Assembly: GCF_004001045.1 (NCBI RefSeq) | Contig: NZ_BIMK01000023.1 | Location: forward strand, 82,091 to 146,090 | Direction of reading: 5' to 3' | Length of the DNA stretch: 64,000 bases | Origin: Paenibacillus chibensis | Lineage (GTDB): Bacteria > Bacillota > Bacilli > Paenibacillales > Paenibacillaceae | Part shown: piece after piece, positions 16,654 to 25,850 of the stretch | Position numbering within the stretch: the first letter of the stretch is position 1 | How the letters are laid out: every line of letters begins with the position of its first letter | Made by a program: the position numbers and the translations under genes | Notes under the pieces: generated by a model | Told to the model about the DNA's origin: nothing | What the model saw: the letters and a program-made list of their open reading frames with translations, nothing else | Database searches by the model: none

Positions 16654-18546
16654 ATGGGCAACGTGCTGAGATCGGTGCATGAAGAAATCGAACGCTTGTC
16701 GGCCTACCTGATTCAGCAGCAGCATCAGGACGGTTCCTGGCGTTTTTGTTTTGAGAACGGGATTGTGATTGATGCGTATGTAATCATTCTCTTCCGGGTA
16801 TTGAACGTTGCTGATGAAGATCTGATCCGGCGCCTGCATGACCGTATACTTGACGAGCAGCGGCCGGATGGATTCTGGTCATTGTATCCCGATGAGAAGG
16901 AAGGGAACTTGTCCGCGACGGTTGAGGCCTATTATGCTCTCCTCTATTCCGGATACAGCAAGACAACGGACGAGCCGATACTGCGGGCCAAACGTTATAT
17001 TCAAGCGCGCGGCGGTCTTGGAAAAATCAGCAGCATTTTGACCAAAGCGATTCTCGCGGCAACAGGGCAGCGCAAATGGCCCTTATCGATATCGTCTATC
17101 CCCCTTGAAGTATTGCTGTTTCCCAAGTATTTTCCGATTAACTATTTCGAGTTTTCAGGTTACTCTAGGGTTCATCTCACCCCGATGCTCGTCATGGCCG
17201 ACCGGCGCTTTGCGGTCTCAACGGAGGATACCCCCGATCTGTCTGATCTCATGGATCCGCGCGTTGATGCCGAAGAACCGGTTTCAGGAGAATATCAGGC
17301 TATGCAGGATGACATACAGGCTGGTCTCGGCAGATTCCTCGGTACGCCCCGACACATACACGAGACCGCAACAAGCAGGGCGGAACAATTCATGCTCCAG
17401 CGAATCGAGTCCGACGGTACCCTCTACAGCTACGCCAGCAGCACGATTCTCATGGTTTTGGCCTTATTGGCTTTGGATTATGATCGGAAGCATCCGCTTA
17501 TAGCAAAAGCTGTACAAGGACTCACGGCGATGCAGTGCAAGGTTGACGGGAGGACGACAATGCAGAATTCACCTTCCACCGTCTGGGATACGGCTCTAAT
17601 CACTTACGTATTGCAAGAGGCCGGGACTGCCCAGGATCATATGGCTATTCAGCGCGCTTCAGACTATCTCGTGTGCATGCAGCAGGATACAAAGGCCAAC
17701 TGGAGCATTCACAATCCGGATACAGAACCTGGCGGCTGGGGATTTTCCGAATCCAATACACGCAATCCGGACGTGGACGATACAACTGCGGCATTAAGAG
17801 CCATTCATACTCGATCGACTTCCAGCACGGCATACCGGGCTTCATGGAACCGGGGGCTGAATTGGGTTTTGTCCATGCAGAATCAAGATGGCGGCTGGCC
17901 GGCATTCGAAAAAAACACCAACAAGAAAATGCTTACCTGGCTCGCGATCGACGGTGCCAAATCGGCTGCCATCGATCCCTCCGAGGCGGATCTTACAGGA
18001 CGCACATTGGAGTTCCTCGGAAACTTTGCCGGGCTGGATTCGAAGCATACCTTGATCCAAAGGGGAACGAAATGGCTGGTGGAACATCAGGAAAAGAACG
18101 GTTCGTGGTACGGAAGATGGGGTGTTTGTTATATCTATGGTACATGGGCTGCATTAACAGGCCTAAAGGCTGCCGGGTTGTCCTCTAGTCATGAAACGCT
18201 GAAAAAAGGAGCCGAATGGCTCCTCCGCATTCAGAACGCTGACAGCGGCTGGGGTGAATCCTGCCAAAGTGACCGCCTTCTGCGTTATGTTCCTCTCGGG
18301 GAGAGCACCCCCTCCCATACCGCTTGGGCACTTGACGCCCTTATCGCTTGCGAGCCGAAACCGACATCAGCCGTAGATCAAGGCATATTAAGACTCATCA
18401 CATCCTTGCATGAGAACGATTGGAAGACCTTTTATCCGACAGGTGCAGGTCTTCCCGGCAATTTTTATTCCCACTATCACAGCTATCGTTATATTTGGCC
18501 GCTTCTTGCGCTGAGTCATTACAAGAGCTCCTATGGCGAGGGATAA
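16654..18546 (+). CDS. Squalene-hopene cyclase family triterpene/sesquarterpene cyclase
   Basis: A 630-residue class II terpene cyclase. The acid motif DVDD is at residues 373-376, almost the same position as the DXDD of Alicyclobacillus squalene-hopene cyclase, and is followed by TTAA. Several QW repeats are visible, such as 'QQHQDGSWRF', 'MQNQDGGWPAF', 'QEKNGSWYGRWG' and 'IQNADSGWGES'. The enzyme acts at the membrane, cyclising squalene to hopene or, as with Bacillus SqhC, tetraprenyl-curcumene to sporulenol; sequence alone does not separate these. The start at 16654 is placed behind GGAGGT; a longer frame begins nine codons earlier. No squalene-synthesis genes adjoin. Its stop is 17 nt from the convergent flippase gene's stop, leaving no room for a private terminator. 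Confidence 0.92.
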   Translation: MGNVLRSVHEEIERLSAYLIQQQHQDGSWRFCFENGIVIDAYVIILFRVLNVADEDLIRRLHDRILDEQRPDGFWSLYPDEKEGNLSATVEAYYALLYSGYSKTTDEPILRAKRYIQARGGLGKISSILTKAILAATGQRKWPLSISSIPLEVLLFPKYFPINYFEFSGYSRVHLTPMLVMADRRFAVSTEDTPDLSDLMDPRVDAEEPVSGEYQAMQDDIQAGLGRFLGTPRHIHETATSRAEQFMLQRIESDGTLYSYASSTILMVLALLALDYDRKHPLIAKAVQGLTAMQCKVDGRTTMQNSPSTVWDTALITYVLQEAGTAQDHMAIQRASDYLVCMQQDTKANWSIHNPDTEPGGWGFSESNTRNPDVDDTTAALRAIHTRSTSSTAYRASWNRGLNWVLSMQNQDGGWPAFEKNTNKKMLTWLAIDGAKSAAIDPSEADLTGRTLEFLGNFAGLDSKHTLIQRGTKWLVEHQEKNGSWYGRWGVCYIYGTWAALTGLKAAGLSSSHETLKKGAEWLLRIQNADSGWGESCQSDRLLRYVPLGESTPSHTAWALDALIACEPKPTSAVDQGILRLITSLHENDWKTFYPTGAGLPGNFYSHYHSYRYIWPLLALSHYKSSYGEG

Positions 18547-18563
18547 AAGTGAATCTTGCGGAA

Positions 18564-20123
18564 TCAGGATACCGGGGTAATCGTCGGAGTCTTCGGCCCG
18601 CCTCGTAAAGCGCGTGTCAGCTGCATCGTGGCCGCATAGGCGATTAAGGCAACCGTTAATGCCCCGGTGAGTGCAATCGCCTGCCCCAGGTCCATGCGCA
18701 GAAGAAAGCGGTGGGCAGCCAGGCTGCTGATTGTCATAAAAATGGCTCCAGCTCCGGCTTTAAGCACAATGCGGAAATCAAAATAAAACCCGATCGTTTT
18801 GGCGACGGAGAAAAAGTTCAGCACCGTCAGCAGCAGAATCCCCAATCCGTAACCCATGGCGACCCCTTCGATCCCGAGGTTGGAGCCAAGCACAAATATC
18901 ATGCTCATCTCGAAAATATTCGTCATAATATGGTTCCACATCACGGTTGATGCTCTGCCTAATCCGAGCAGAATAGCCCTTAGCGGAGCCTCGAAATAAT
19001 GAAGAAAAAACAGCGGTGCCAGCAGCTTAAGGAGAACTCCAGCTTCCGGCGCATGATAGATCACTGTCGTCAGCGGTTCAGCCCACAGGTAAAGCAAGAT
19101 TGTGCAAGGCAGGCCGGCAATCAGCGCGGTACGCATGGCCATATCCATGCGGCTGTGCATCAGACGACTGTCGTTATCGACGCTGGCTTCGCTGATGGCC
19201 GGAATTAAGGCGGTGGATAACGATTGCGTAAAGAAGCTCGGGAGGAACAACAGCGGAATGGCATAACCGGCCAAGAGACCGAACTGCTTGGTCGCCATTT
19301 CGGTTCCTACGCCGAACAGCACCAGGCTCCTCGTAACCAGAAGCGGAAGAAACGCATGGTAAATGGAATGGATTAAGCCGCTGCCCGTCATCGGCAAGCC
19401 GATGCGAAGCAAATCCCGAAGCGTGCGATCCTTTGTTTTCGGTGAAACGCTGGGTACGGTCAATCGTTTTTCCTTCACGTTCTCCCGATGAGCCCATTTA
19501 AACACGGAAAACAAATACATCAGCCCGATGCCCTCTCCGACCACGGAAGCTGCCATCGCTCCGGCAGCCGCATAGGCGATTCCGTAGGGAAGCAGCACCT
19601 TGACGACTCCGATGATCACGATGATTTGCGCCAGGTTCTCGATGATATCAGACAAAGCGAGCGGATTCATGTTCTGCTTGCCGCGAAAATACCCCTTCAG
19701 CACCGCGGACATCGCGATAATCGGGATGATCGGCGTAATGGCAACCATCGCGTAATACGCACGCTGATCCGCCAGGATGAGCGAAGCAATCCATTTGGAG
19801 CCCAGGAGAGCCGCTAAGGTCAATATAACGCTCAATGTTCCGGTAATCGTTAGGGATACGGCCAGAATGCGTTTGATGCGTTTCTCATCCTGCCGCGCAT
19901 CCGCTTCCGACACGAGCTTCGAAATCGCTACGGGCAGCCCCAATTCCGTCAGCGTAATAAACAAGGGAAGCAGCGGATGCGCGATCATCAGCAAGCCTAC
20001 CCCTTCCGCTCCCAAAAACCGTGCAAGCAATATGCCGTTCACGAACCCGAGACCTCTTGTGAAAAATGACGACAAGGTCAAAATGAACGTTCCTCGTATA
20101 AAGCTTTGCTTTTTCATTCCCAT
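18564..20123 (-). CDS. SpoVB-like oligosaccharide/lipid II flippase (MOP superfamily)
   Basis: A multispanning protein of about 519 residues with roughly fourteen membrane helices and the 'TRGLGFVNGILLARFLGAEGVG' opening of the polysaccharide-transport (MATE/MurJ-related) family. Later segments such as 'STALIPAISEA' fit stage V sporulation protein B, which supports spore-cortex peptidoglycan synthesis. Starts at 20123 or 20117 are both possible behind GGTGGAG; frames further upstream lack a site. It is convergent with the terpene cyclase, and both products are membrane or spore-envelope related. The family has several paralogues, so the specific role is inferred. Confidence 0.85.
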   Translation of the reverse strand: MGMKKQSFIRGTFILTLSSFFTRGLGFVNGILLARFLGAEGVGLLMIAHPLLPLFITLTELGLPVAISKLVSEADARQDEKRIKRILAVSLTITGTLSVILTLAALLGSKWIASLILADQRAYYAMVAITPIIPIIAMSAVLKGYFRGKQNMNPLALSDIIENLAQIIVIIGVVKVLLPYGIAYAAAGAMAASVVGEGIGLMYLFSVFKWAHRENVKEKRLTVPSVSPKTKDRTLRDLLRIGLPMTGSGLIHSIYHAFLPLLVTRSLVLFGVGTEMATKQFGLLAGYAIPLLFLPSFFTQSLSTALIPAISEASVDNDSRLMHSRMDMAMRTALIAGLPCTILLYLWAEPLTTVIYHAPEAGVLLKLLAPLFFLHYFEAPLRAILLGLGRASTVMWNHIMTNIFEMSMIFVLGSNLGIEGVAMGYGLGILLLTVLNFFSVAKTIGFYFDFRIVLKAGAGAIFMTISSLAAHRFLLRMDLGQAIALTGALTVALIAYAATMQLTRALRGGPKTPTITPVS

Positions 20124-20216
20124 TCGCTGCATCTCCACCCTACTGTCTTGTCCTGTTCTACTTTTTAAATCTATTCGAAGAACAGCCAATACATGCAGAC
20201 AAGTATGGTGTTAAGG

Positions 20217-20501
20217 CTACTTTTCGTCTTGCCGCCAAACATCTTTATAGTCCTGATGTCGTTTGAATTGAGCCAAAGCAAAAGAGCAAGCGGGAACGAT
20301 CTGTCTGCCGTCCGTGCGCGCTATATCCACAACAGCTTTGACAAGCTGATCGCCAAGCTTTTGTCCACGAAGCTCTTCCGAAACATAAGTGTGGTCAATC
20401 ACCAGCGTGTGCTCATCCTGCATCTGAAACGTGATTTCCGCTATTTCTTGCCCATCCTCCACCATGACGAGCCTATGATTATCTTCACGTATTTCTCTCA
20501 T
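20217..20501 (-). CDS. Small GNAT-type N-acetyltransferase (YjdJ-like)
   Basis: A 94-residue compact acetyltransferase. 'DHTYVSEELRGQKLGDQLVK' carries the acetyl-CoA-binding R-G-Q/K-x-G/L loop, and 'IVPACSFALAQF' is the usual ending of the short GNAT subfamily with the 'PxC' motif. This subfamily (YjdJ/Acetyltransf_CG) has no firmly established substrate. The ATG is preceded by AAGGTGA. It lies downstream of nothing obvious and is probably monocistronic. Confidence 0.85.
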   Translation of the reverse strand: MREIREDNHRLVMVEDGQEIAEITFQMQDEHTLVIDHTYVSEELRGQKLGDQLVKAVVDIARTDGRQIVPACSFALAQFKRHQDYKDVWRQDEK

Positions 20502-20640
20502 CTAAATTCACCTTCCTACATTCGTTAATACTGCAGCCTCTATTATTCTTCCCCTGCGTATCCAGTTATGAAACCTCCCGCTTAACGATACGGCGGAGAG
20601 CAGAATCAGATCTGGCTTTAGCCAAGCTGCTAAAATTTAC

Positions 20641-20657
20641 TCTGGTGCTTTACCAGA
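20641..20657. promoter_or_regulatory. Short inverted repeat upstream of the APC permease gene
   Basis: TCTGGT-gcttt-ACCAGA lies about 80 nt before the permease start and just upstream of TATGAT (20667-20672), a possible -10. It could be an operator or only a weak hairpin. Confidence 0.3.
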
Positions 20658-20739
20658 AGAAAGTGTATGATAGATACCTGTCCTATGTTTATGCATCACT
20701 CAAAATTAGATGATTGGCAAGAAAGGGTTACTGAACATC

Positions 20740-22140
20740 ATGAATAAACATCAATTAGGTTTCTGGATCTTAACCGCCCTCGTGGTGGGCAATATGGTCG
20801 GTTCCGGCATTTTTATGCCCCCACGCTCATTGTCGGAAGCGGCAAGTCCAGCCGGAGTGATCCTCGCCTGGGCTGCAACGGGACTCGGCGTATTAATGCT
20901 CGCGCTTGTCTTCGGCAGTCTGGCTGTTCGCAAGCCTGAGCTAAGCGGCGGCCCGCAAATCTATGCAAAAGAGCTGTTTCGTGAAGGATCGAAAGGTTCT
21001 CTGCTAGCGGGTTTTATGTCCACATGGGGTTACTGGATCGGTAATATTGCCGGATTTGTAGCCGTCATTACGACATTTGCCAGCTATCTCACGACATTTT
21101 TTCCGGTGCTTACAAGCGATAAAATATGGTTTTCTTTCGGGAGTATGAGTATTAAGGCTGGCAATGCTTTAACGTTTCTCGTTTGTTCGGCACTGCTTTG
21201 GGGGACGCACGCCATCTGCCTCAACGGCATCAAAGGCGCGGGGAGATTAAATTTTATTGCCACGGCCACCAAGGTCATCGGCTTTGGGCTTTTTATCGTG
21301 ATTGCCCTGCTGGCATTTCAACAGAGCAATATCGGGCCGTTCTTGGCACCGCGTTCCGACGCAAGCGGAAACTCGATGGGTCTGCTTTCGCAAATCAATG
21401 CCGCTGCCGTTGCAACGCTTTGGGCATTCATTGGCGTGGAATCCGCCATGGTATTCGCGGGGCGAGCCCGCCGCAAGCAAGACATCCGCAGTGCAACGAT
21501 TGCCGGGCTTCTGATCTCGATCGTGCTGTATGTAGGCATCAGCATCCTCACCATGGGACTGCTTACGCAGGATCAATTGATCGCTTCCCTGAATCCGTTG
21601 GTGGATGGCATTTCGGCCGTGCTCGGCCCTCTCGGCGGCAAGCTGCTGGCAGGGATCGGTCTGATCAGTTTGCTCGGATCGACCATCGGCTGGGTCCTGC
21701 TCAGCAGCGAGGTGCCGTATCAAGCTTCCAAGCAGGGCGTGTTTCTATCGTCTTTTTCCAAAGAAAACAACAAGGGCATGCCGAAGAGCTCGCTTTGGAT
21801 ATCCAACGCTTTCGGCCAAGTGCTGCTGCTGTCAACGATATCAAGCTCCATATCGGCTGCGTTTGATTTTATTATCTATATCGCAACGCTCGCCTATCTT
21901 GTGCCTTATTTGATTGCATCGCTCTACCATCTCAAGCTGATCTGGACCGGCGAAACTTATTCACTGCAGAGGGAGCGAGTGACCGAGGGGATCATCGCAA
22001 GTTTAGCCGCCATCTATTCGTTATGGGTTATCGTGGCGGGAACAGCCAATCTGAAGACATTTCTGTTGGGCGTTGCCCTGATCGCAAGTGGAATTCTGCT
22101 GTACCCGCTACTGCTGAAGCACAAAAAAACCCATCTCTAA
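20740..22140 (+). CDS. APC-superfamily amino acid permease/antiporter (ArcD/YdgI-like)
   Basis: A transporter of about 466 residues with twelve predicted membrane helices. The first helix has 'VVGNMVGSGIFMPPRSL', the unwound GSGIF substrate site of the amino acid-polyamine-cation superfamily. Later segments resemble basic amino acid/polyamine antiporters such as ArcD. The start at 20740 is chosen because AAAGGG lies 12 nt upstream; an ATG ten codons earlier has no site. The gene is single, with a strong terminator. Substrate is not predictable; no arginine deiminase or decarboxylase gene is adjacent. Confidence 0.85.
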   Translation: MNKHQLGFWILTALVVGNMVGSGIFMPPRSLSEAASPAGVILAWAATGLGVLMLALVFGSLAVRKPELSGGPQIYAKELFREGSKGSLLAGFMSTWGYWIGNIAGFVAVITTFASYLTTFFPVLTSDKIWFSFGSMSIKAGNALTFLVCSALLWGTHAICLNGIKGAGRLNFIATATKVIGFGLFIVIALLAFQQSNIGPFLAPRSDASGNSMGLLSQINAAAVATLWAFIGVESAMVFAGRARRKQDIRSATIAGLLISIVLYVGISILTMGLLTQDQLIASLNPLVDGISAVLGPLGGKLLAGIGLISLLGSTIGWVLLSSEVPYQASKQGVFLSSFSKENNKGMPKSSLWISNAFGQVLLLSTISSSISAAFDFIIYIATLAYLVPYLIASLYHLKLIWTGETYSLQRERVTEGIIASLAAIYSLWVIVAGTANLKTFLLGVALIASGILLYPLLLKHKKTHL

Positions 22141-22208
22141 TCGACAGGCAGACAGATGAAATGAATCACGCACTTCTGAATCCATTATCTACCTTGATAT
22201 CTGCCTTG

Positions 22209-22246
22209 AACAACAGCCGGCGAAAGAAGCGCCGGCTGTTGTTTTT
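22209..22246 (+). terminator. Terminator of the APC permease gene
   Basis: AACAACAGCCGGCG and CGCCGGCTGTTGTT form a perfect 14-bp stem, 7-nt loop, followed by TTTTTG. Confidence 0.93.
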
Positions 22247-22310
22247 GTGATTCATTCATTTGAAGCAGCAACCTTTTTGGGTTAAGACGAAGGCAGGTTG
22301 TTGGTTTACA

Positions 22311-23384
22311 TCATTTGCGATAGGTTTGCTTATAATGCTCCAGCATTTTCGTTACCGGGATACCGTCAATCATCATGCCTTCAAGGCGGCAGTGCTGCAG
22401 GTTTACTTGACGCAGATCACAGTTCTCGAACTTGGCCGTGCGAAGATCGCATGCCCGGAAAAGAACAGGCTCGACATTAACCCAGCCCTCCGTTCCCGGT
22501 TCCCCTTCCAGCTGGCTCTCGGTCGCATCAGGCCGCCGGATATGTTCGAATATCGTTCCACCCATCTGGATTTCATTGATATGCAGATTTGAAAAGTAAA
22601 TATGCTCCCACGTTGCCCCAACAAAATTTACATGCCTAAGAACAGTGCTTCGCATATCGATGCCATGAAAGTCGGCATCCCTGAAGCTTGCCATTCGGAT
22701 ACGCTTCCCCCTTAAATCCTGAAGAACATGTCCGCCTTTCTCGTCCACGACAAATGCACCGGTAAGACGCTGTTCCATGGAGCGCTCGCGAATCGGGAAG
22801 TGCATTTCGAACACGGAGTTATCGTCATCCGTGCCAAGGTATCGCTCGTCATGTCGCTCAAATTCATAATCTTCAACGGCTTCAACCCCGGCTTGCTGCG
22901 GAAGCCAATAACCTCGGAAATAATCCCATACTTGACCCAGCCCGCTGGCTTTGCCGCGATACGTAATGACCAGATAGTCATTTTCAGGGATGATAACCTC
23001 CTGCATTCCTTCCGGAACAGCCGCTGCCGACTCCATCTCGACCTCCACTCCGGCCACATACTGATAATCCTGCTGCGAGCCAAAAGGAGGCTTATATTGG
23101 TATAGGCCAATGGTCGTAAAGGGTCGTCTCACATCATGGATATCGCTGATTCCCGGCATGGCGCTTTGCCAGAAATTTGGAATGGCGTGCTCTGGTTTGA
23201 TTCGATTCGGATCCATATAGGTTTCCATTCCAATCATCCGCATTGCCTTCCCTTTGCGAACCTCCGTTTGAATGATGCCGGGATAGCGATCCGGAGCGAC
23301 GAAGCTTGATTGATCCATGATTGGAGCATAAATATCATAATCGAAAGCATGAATCTCATCCGCAGGAATATCAAATGGATTCAC
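22311..23384 (-). CDS. GyrI-like effector-binding domain fused to pentapeptide repeats
   Basis: A 357-residue two-domain protein. Residues about 35-200 resemble a GyrI-like/AraC-effector domain, with 'YQYVAGVEVE', 'PENDYLVITYRGKASGLGQVW' and 'FEMHFPI'. Residues about 226-283 and 305-345 form two blocks of pentapeptide repeats ('FRDADFHGIDMRSTVLRHVNF', 'FRACDLRTAKFENCDLRQVNL'), predicted to fold as a right-handed quadrilateral beta-helix. GyrI and several pentapeptide proteins (Qnr, MfpA) bind DNA gyrase, so gyrase modulation is one hypothesis; binding a small hydrophobic ligand is another. There is no DNA-binding domain. The start is GTG at 23384, overlapping the upstream stop by 4 nt (GTGA), so the two proteins are translationally coupled. 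Confidence 0.75.
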   Translation of the reverse strand: MNPFDIPADEIHAFDYDIYAPIMDQSSFVAPDRYPGIIQTEVRKGKAMRMIGMETYMDPNRIKPEHAIPNFWQSAMPGISDIHDVRRPFTTIGLYQYKPPFGSQQDYQYVAGVEVEMESAAAVPEGMQEVIIPENDYLVITYRGKASGLGQVWDYFRGYWLPQQAGVEAVEDYEFERHDERYLGTDDDNSVFEMHFPIRERSMEQRLTGAFVVDEKGGHVLQDLRGKRIRMASFRDADFHGIDMRSTVLRHVNFVGATWEHIYFSNLHINEIQMGGTIFEHIRRPDATESQLEGEPGTEGWVNVEPVLFRACDLRTAKFENCDLRQVNLQHCRLEGMMIDGIPVTKMLEHYKQTYRK

Positions 23385-23791
23385 TGATGCAGACGATTCA
23401 CTTCAAATCCGTAGGAGCCTTCCTGCGTATCTCTCACAAACGGCCCTTGTTCAAACCAGCCAAATAAGTGGCTGTACGCCTCCTCCATATGTGCCCGGTC
23501 CCCTTGGACGGTAAGCTTGGCATAGCGACGGGCTGGCAGTTTAATCGTTTCCATTCCTGCCGGTAAACCTTCCGTATGATCCACAGGCATGCCTACCCAT
23601 AGCGTCGTGACTTCGGTCGCCCACTGCCATTCGGGTATAAAGACGTAACCATGATCCCGGTCCGCTACCGCTTGATTATCTTGGAGCCATGATACGGCTT
23701 GGGCCCAAGACTCGCGCACCAATTGGCCATTTCTTGGAATCCGGATCACCGCTGCCGTGATTTCCGGTCTTTCAACGATCTCTACATTCAT
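23381..23791 (-). CDS. GyrI-like small-molecule/effector-binding protein
   Basis: About 136 residues forming a stand-alone effector-binding (GyrI-like) domain: 'VEIVERPEITAAVIRIPRN' at the start, 'YVFIPEWQWATEVTTLWVG' in the middle, 'ARRYAKLTVQG' and the ending 'GSYGFEVNRLHQ'. The start at 23791 lies behind AGGGTGA; an ATG 12 codons earlier is possible but less well placed. Sandwiched between the tandem VOC protein and the GyrI-pentapeptide fusion, it belongs to a three-gene operon whose products all have small-molecule-binding folds. No DNA-binding domain is present. Confidence 0.75.
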   Translation of the reverse strand: MNVEIVERPEITAAVIRIPRNGQLVRESWAQAVSWLQDNQAVADRDHGYVFIPEWQWATEVTTLWVGMPVDHTEGLPAGMETIKLPARRYAKLTVQGDRAHMEEAYSHLFGWFEQGPFVRDTQEGSYGFEVNRLHQ

Positions 23792-23833
23792 CAATTCACC
23801 CTTGAATGAACTTGGCATATGCCGCACAACCTC

Positions 23834-24631
23834 CTATTTCATGTACGCAATCAGGATTCGGTTGCCGTCCGGATCCAGCAGTGCAAATTCGCTCAAATCA
23901 GGAAAATCATTTACTTCCCCTGCCATTTCAAAACCGTGACTCCGTACATAGGCGATAGCAGCTTCAAAATCCCCGGTTTCGAAATAAAGCACCTCCTTGA
24001 ACGTTTCCTGATTTAAGTAACGATTGCGATCAAGCAGCAGTGCCGCTCCGGATACCATCGGTACAGAATAAATGTCCTGCTCGGCCGCAGCATCATGCCA
24101 TTGTGCGCCCAGTAATTCGCTATACCAAAGGGCAGACGAGTGCATATTTTTCACATCGACAAATACGCCTCCAATCTGCGGAAAGATTGGACTTTGAGAT
24201 GCCCATTGTTGCCCTTCATCTGCTTCTGACGACCAGCACGCCATATGTACATTCCCTTCTGGATCGCGGAAGTTAAAATAAGCCATGGCTCCGTGCCGCT
24301 CGGGTTCAGAAAGGACATCCCCTTTCTCGCAGACATAACGGAACGCCTCATCGATGTCCGCAGCATTAAACATGATTCTCGGCATCATGCTCTCGTTCCA
24401 TTCGGGGTTTTGACGGTTCACCGCATTGGAATCAAGAATCAAATGGGTTCCCTTAAAATCGAACCAATAGACGGGACCGCCGCTTAACCGATCCTCCATC
24501 AATGGAAGACCCAGCAAGCGGCTATACCATTCTGCCGATTTGCGCAAGTCCGTAACATGAATAAACACGCTTGCGATCCGATTTTCAAGTGGTTTGATAC
24601 CGATTGAAGAGTTGCTTTCCGAATTAGCCAA
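23834..24631 (-). CDS. Tandem-domain VOC family protein
   Basis: A 265-residue protein with two VOC modules: one from 'VFIHVTDLRKSAEWYSRLLG' to 'YFNFRDPEGNVHMACW', the other from 'VFVDVKNMHSSALWYSELLG' to 'FALLDPDGNRILIAYMK'. Each has the paired beta-alpha-beta-beta-beta layout with the His/Glu-type metal positions only partly conserved. VOC proteins may be lyases, dioxygenases or drug-binding proteins; none can be chosen here. It is the first gene of the operon that continues with the two GyrI-like genes. Confidence 0.85.
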   Translation of the reverse strand: MANSESNSSIGIKPLENRIASVFIHVTDLRKSAEWYSRLLGLPLMEDRLSGGPVYWFDFKGTHLILDSNAVNRQNPEWNESMMPRIMFNAADIDEAFRYVCEKGDVLSEPERHGAMAYFNFRDPEGNVHMACWSSEADEGQQWASQSPIFPQIGGVFVDVKNMHSSALWYSELLGAQWHDAAAEQDIYSVPMVSGAALLLDRNRYLNQETFKEVLYFETGDFEAAIAYVRSHGFEMAGEVNDFPDLSEFALLDPDGNRILIAYMK

Positions 24632-25030
24632 GTTGAATCAGCTCCTTTTCTAAAATGAATGTTGTTAACATCATGGAGAAATGGGATCATTGTCGGTCAT
24701 AAGGCTGCGGGCGAACGGAAGCGAATATGAATTAGGGAGGCCGATCGTCGGTGAGAGGTCATGCGGAGTAACCATAGAAAGATAAACGAAACTGCAAACA
24801 AACGTTCTTATATCATATTCTTGCATTCGTTTAAAATTCCTCCTTTTTCCTTAAGAAAAATGTTTGAGAGTTAGCATCTTTTTTTAAATATAGAAGCCGT
24901 AAAATCTAACGCATGTCTAGTTACATTCCACAAATATCAAAAAGGCTGTCTGCAGATCTTGGCAAAAAGATCCGGCAGACAGCCCTTTATGCATCGCAGT
25001 TTCATCCCAGCACTTCACTACATGCTAATT
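24632..25030. other. 399-bp gap: VOC operon promoter region and ygiD terminator
   Basis: The right part holds the terminator of the dioxygenase gene. The middle holds a possible minus-strand promoter for the VOC operon: TTTAAA (24830-24835), 17 nt, TATAAG (24807-24812). I see no convincing gene or RNA in the remainder, which is AT-rich. Confidence 0.5.
24941..24988 (-). terminator. Terminator of the dioxygenase gene
   Basis: GGGCTGTCTGC pairs with GCAGACAGCC across an internal AT-rich region that itself can pair (GATCT/AGATC), followed by TTTTTGATATTT on the minus strand. Confidence 0.8.
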
Positions 25031-25798
25031 TTAAAATTGAAAGGATAACGTGGTTCCTGTACCATGCTCGATGGTATCGAATAGCACCCGAACATCGCGG
25101 CTGGCGCTTCCGCTGCCCAGCGCGATAAGCAGCGGCACGAAGTGCTCTGCCCGAGGTACGGCCATCGCTGCATGAGGCGCAAGAACGTCATAACGGCTTA
25201 AGGCCTCGATATCCCTGGCCGTGACCTTCTCACGGATCCAGTTCCTGAATTCCAGTGCCCACACGCGGGGTGTGGCATCTTTGTCCCGATCAAATTCACG
25301 AAGATTATGGCTTACAAAGCCACTCCCGATAACGAGTATGCCCTCTTCCTCCAAACCCTTCAGCGCTTCGCCGATAGCGATTTGCTGTCTCGCAGGCAAA
25401 AAAGGATTGACCGACACGGGAATGATGGGAATATCGGCTTCCGGATAAGCATGCATCATGATTGGAAACACGCCATGATCCAGCCCCCGATACTTCATCT
25501 GGACAGGGATATGATTCCGCTTCAGACGTTCTTCCACGATGGAAGCAACAACCTTAGATCCTTTTGCGGGATATTTCACCTGATAAAACGGCTCCGGAAA
25601 GCCGTAGTAATCGTACACCATCTCATGCACATCGTCGGTTGCGGCAATCGTCGTCGTCTCGCTTTCAAAATGTGCCGAAAAAATAACAATCGCTTTCGGG
25701 CGATTCTCTTGGCCGAAGCGTTTCAGAAACCGCGTAAATTCTGATTCCTCAAACAGGGTAAAGGGTGAACCATGAGCTAAAAATACCGGTGATAACAT
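25031..25798 (-). CDS. ygiD: LigB-type extradiol dioxygenase (4,5-DOPA dioxygenase, YgiD-like)
   Basis: A 255-residue class III extradiol ring-cleavage dioxygenase. Zn/Fe ligands are recognisable: 'PVFLAHGSPFTLF' (His), 'VIFSAHFES' (His), 'RGLDHGVFPIMMHAYPEAD' (His) and 'VGSGFVSHNL' (His). E. coli YgiD opens the ring of L-DOPA, and plant homologues make betalamic acid; the natural catechol here is unknown. The start at 25798 sits behind GGAGGT. It lies 52 nt after the DoxX gene and is probably in one operon with it, facing the HxlR regulator. HxlR regulators often answer to quinone or carbonyl stress, fitting a catechol/quinone detoxification role (inference). Confidence 0.9.
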   Translation of the reverse strand: MLSPVFLAHGSPFTLFEESEFTRFLKRFGQENRPKAIVIFSAHFESETTTIAATDDVHEMVYDYYGFPEPFYQVKYPAKGSKVVASIVEERLKRNHIPVQMKYRGLDHGVFPIMMHAYPEADIPIIPVSVNPFLPARQQIAIGEALKGLEEEGILVIGSGFVSHNLREFDRDKDATPRVWALEFRNWIREKVTARDIEALSRYDVLAPHAAMAVPRAEHFVPLLIALGSGSASRDVRVLFDTIEHGTGTTLSFQF

Positions 25799-25850
25799 CG
25801 GCCTGACCTCCATATTTCAGTTTCATACAAGTGCGGGGTCCGTGAATAAA

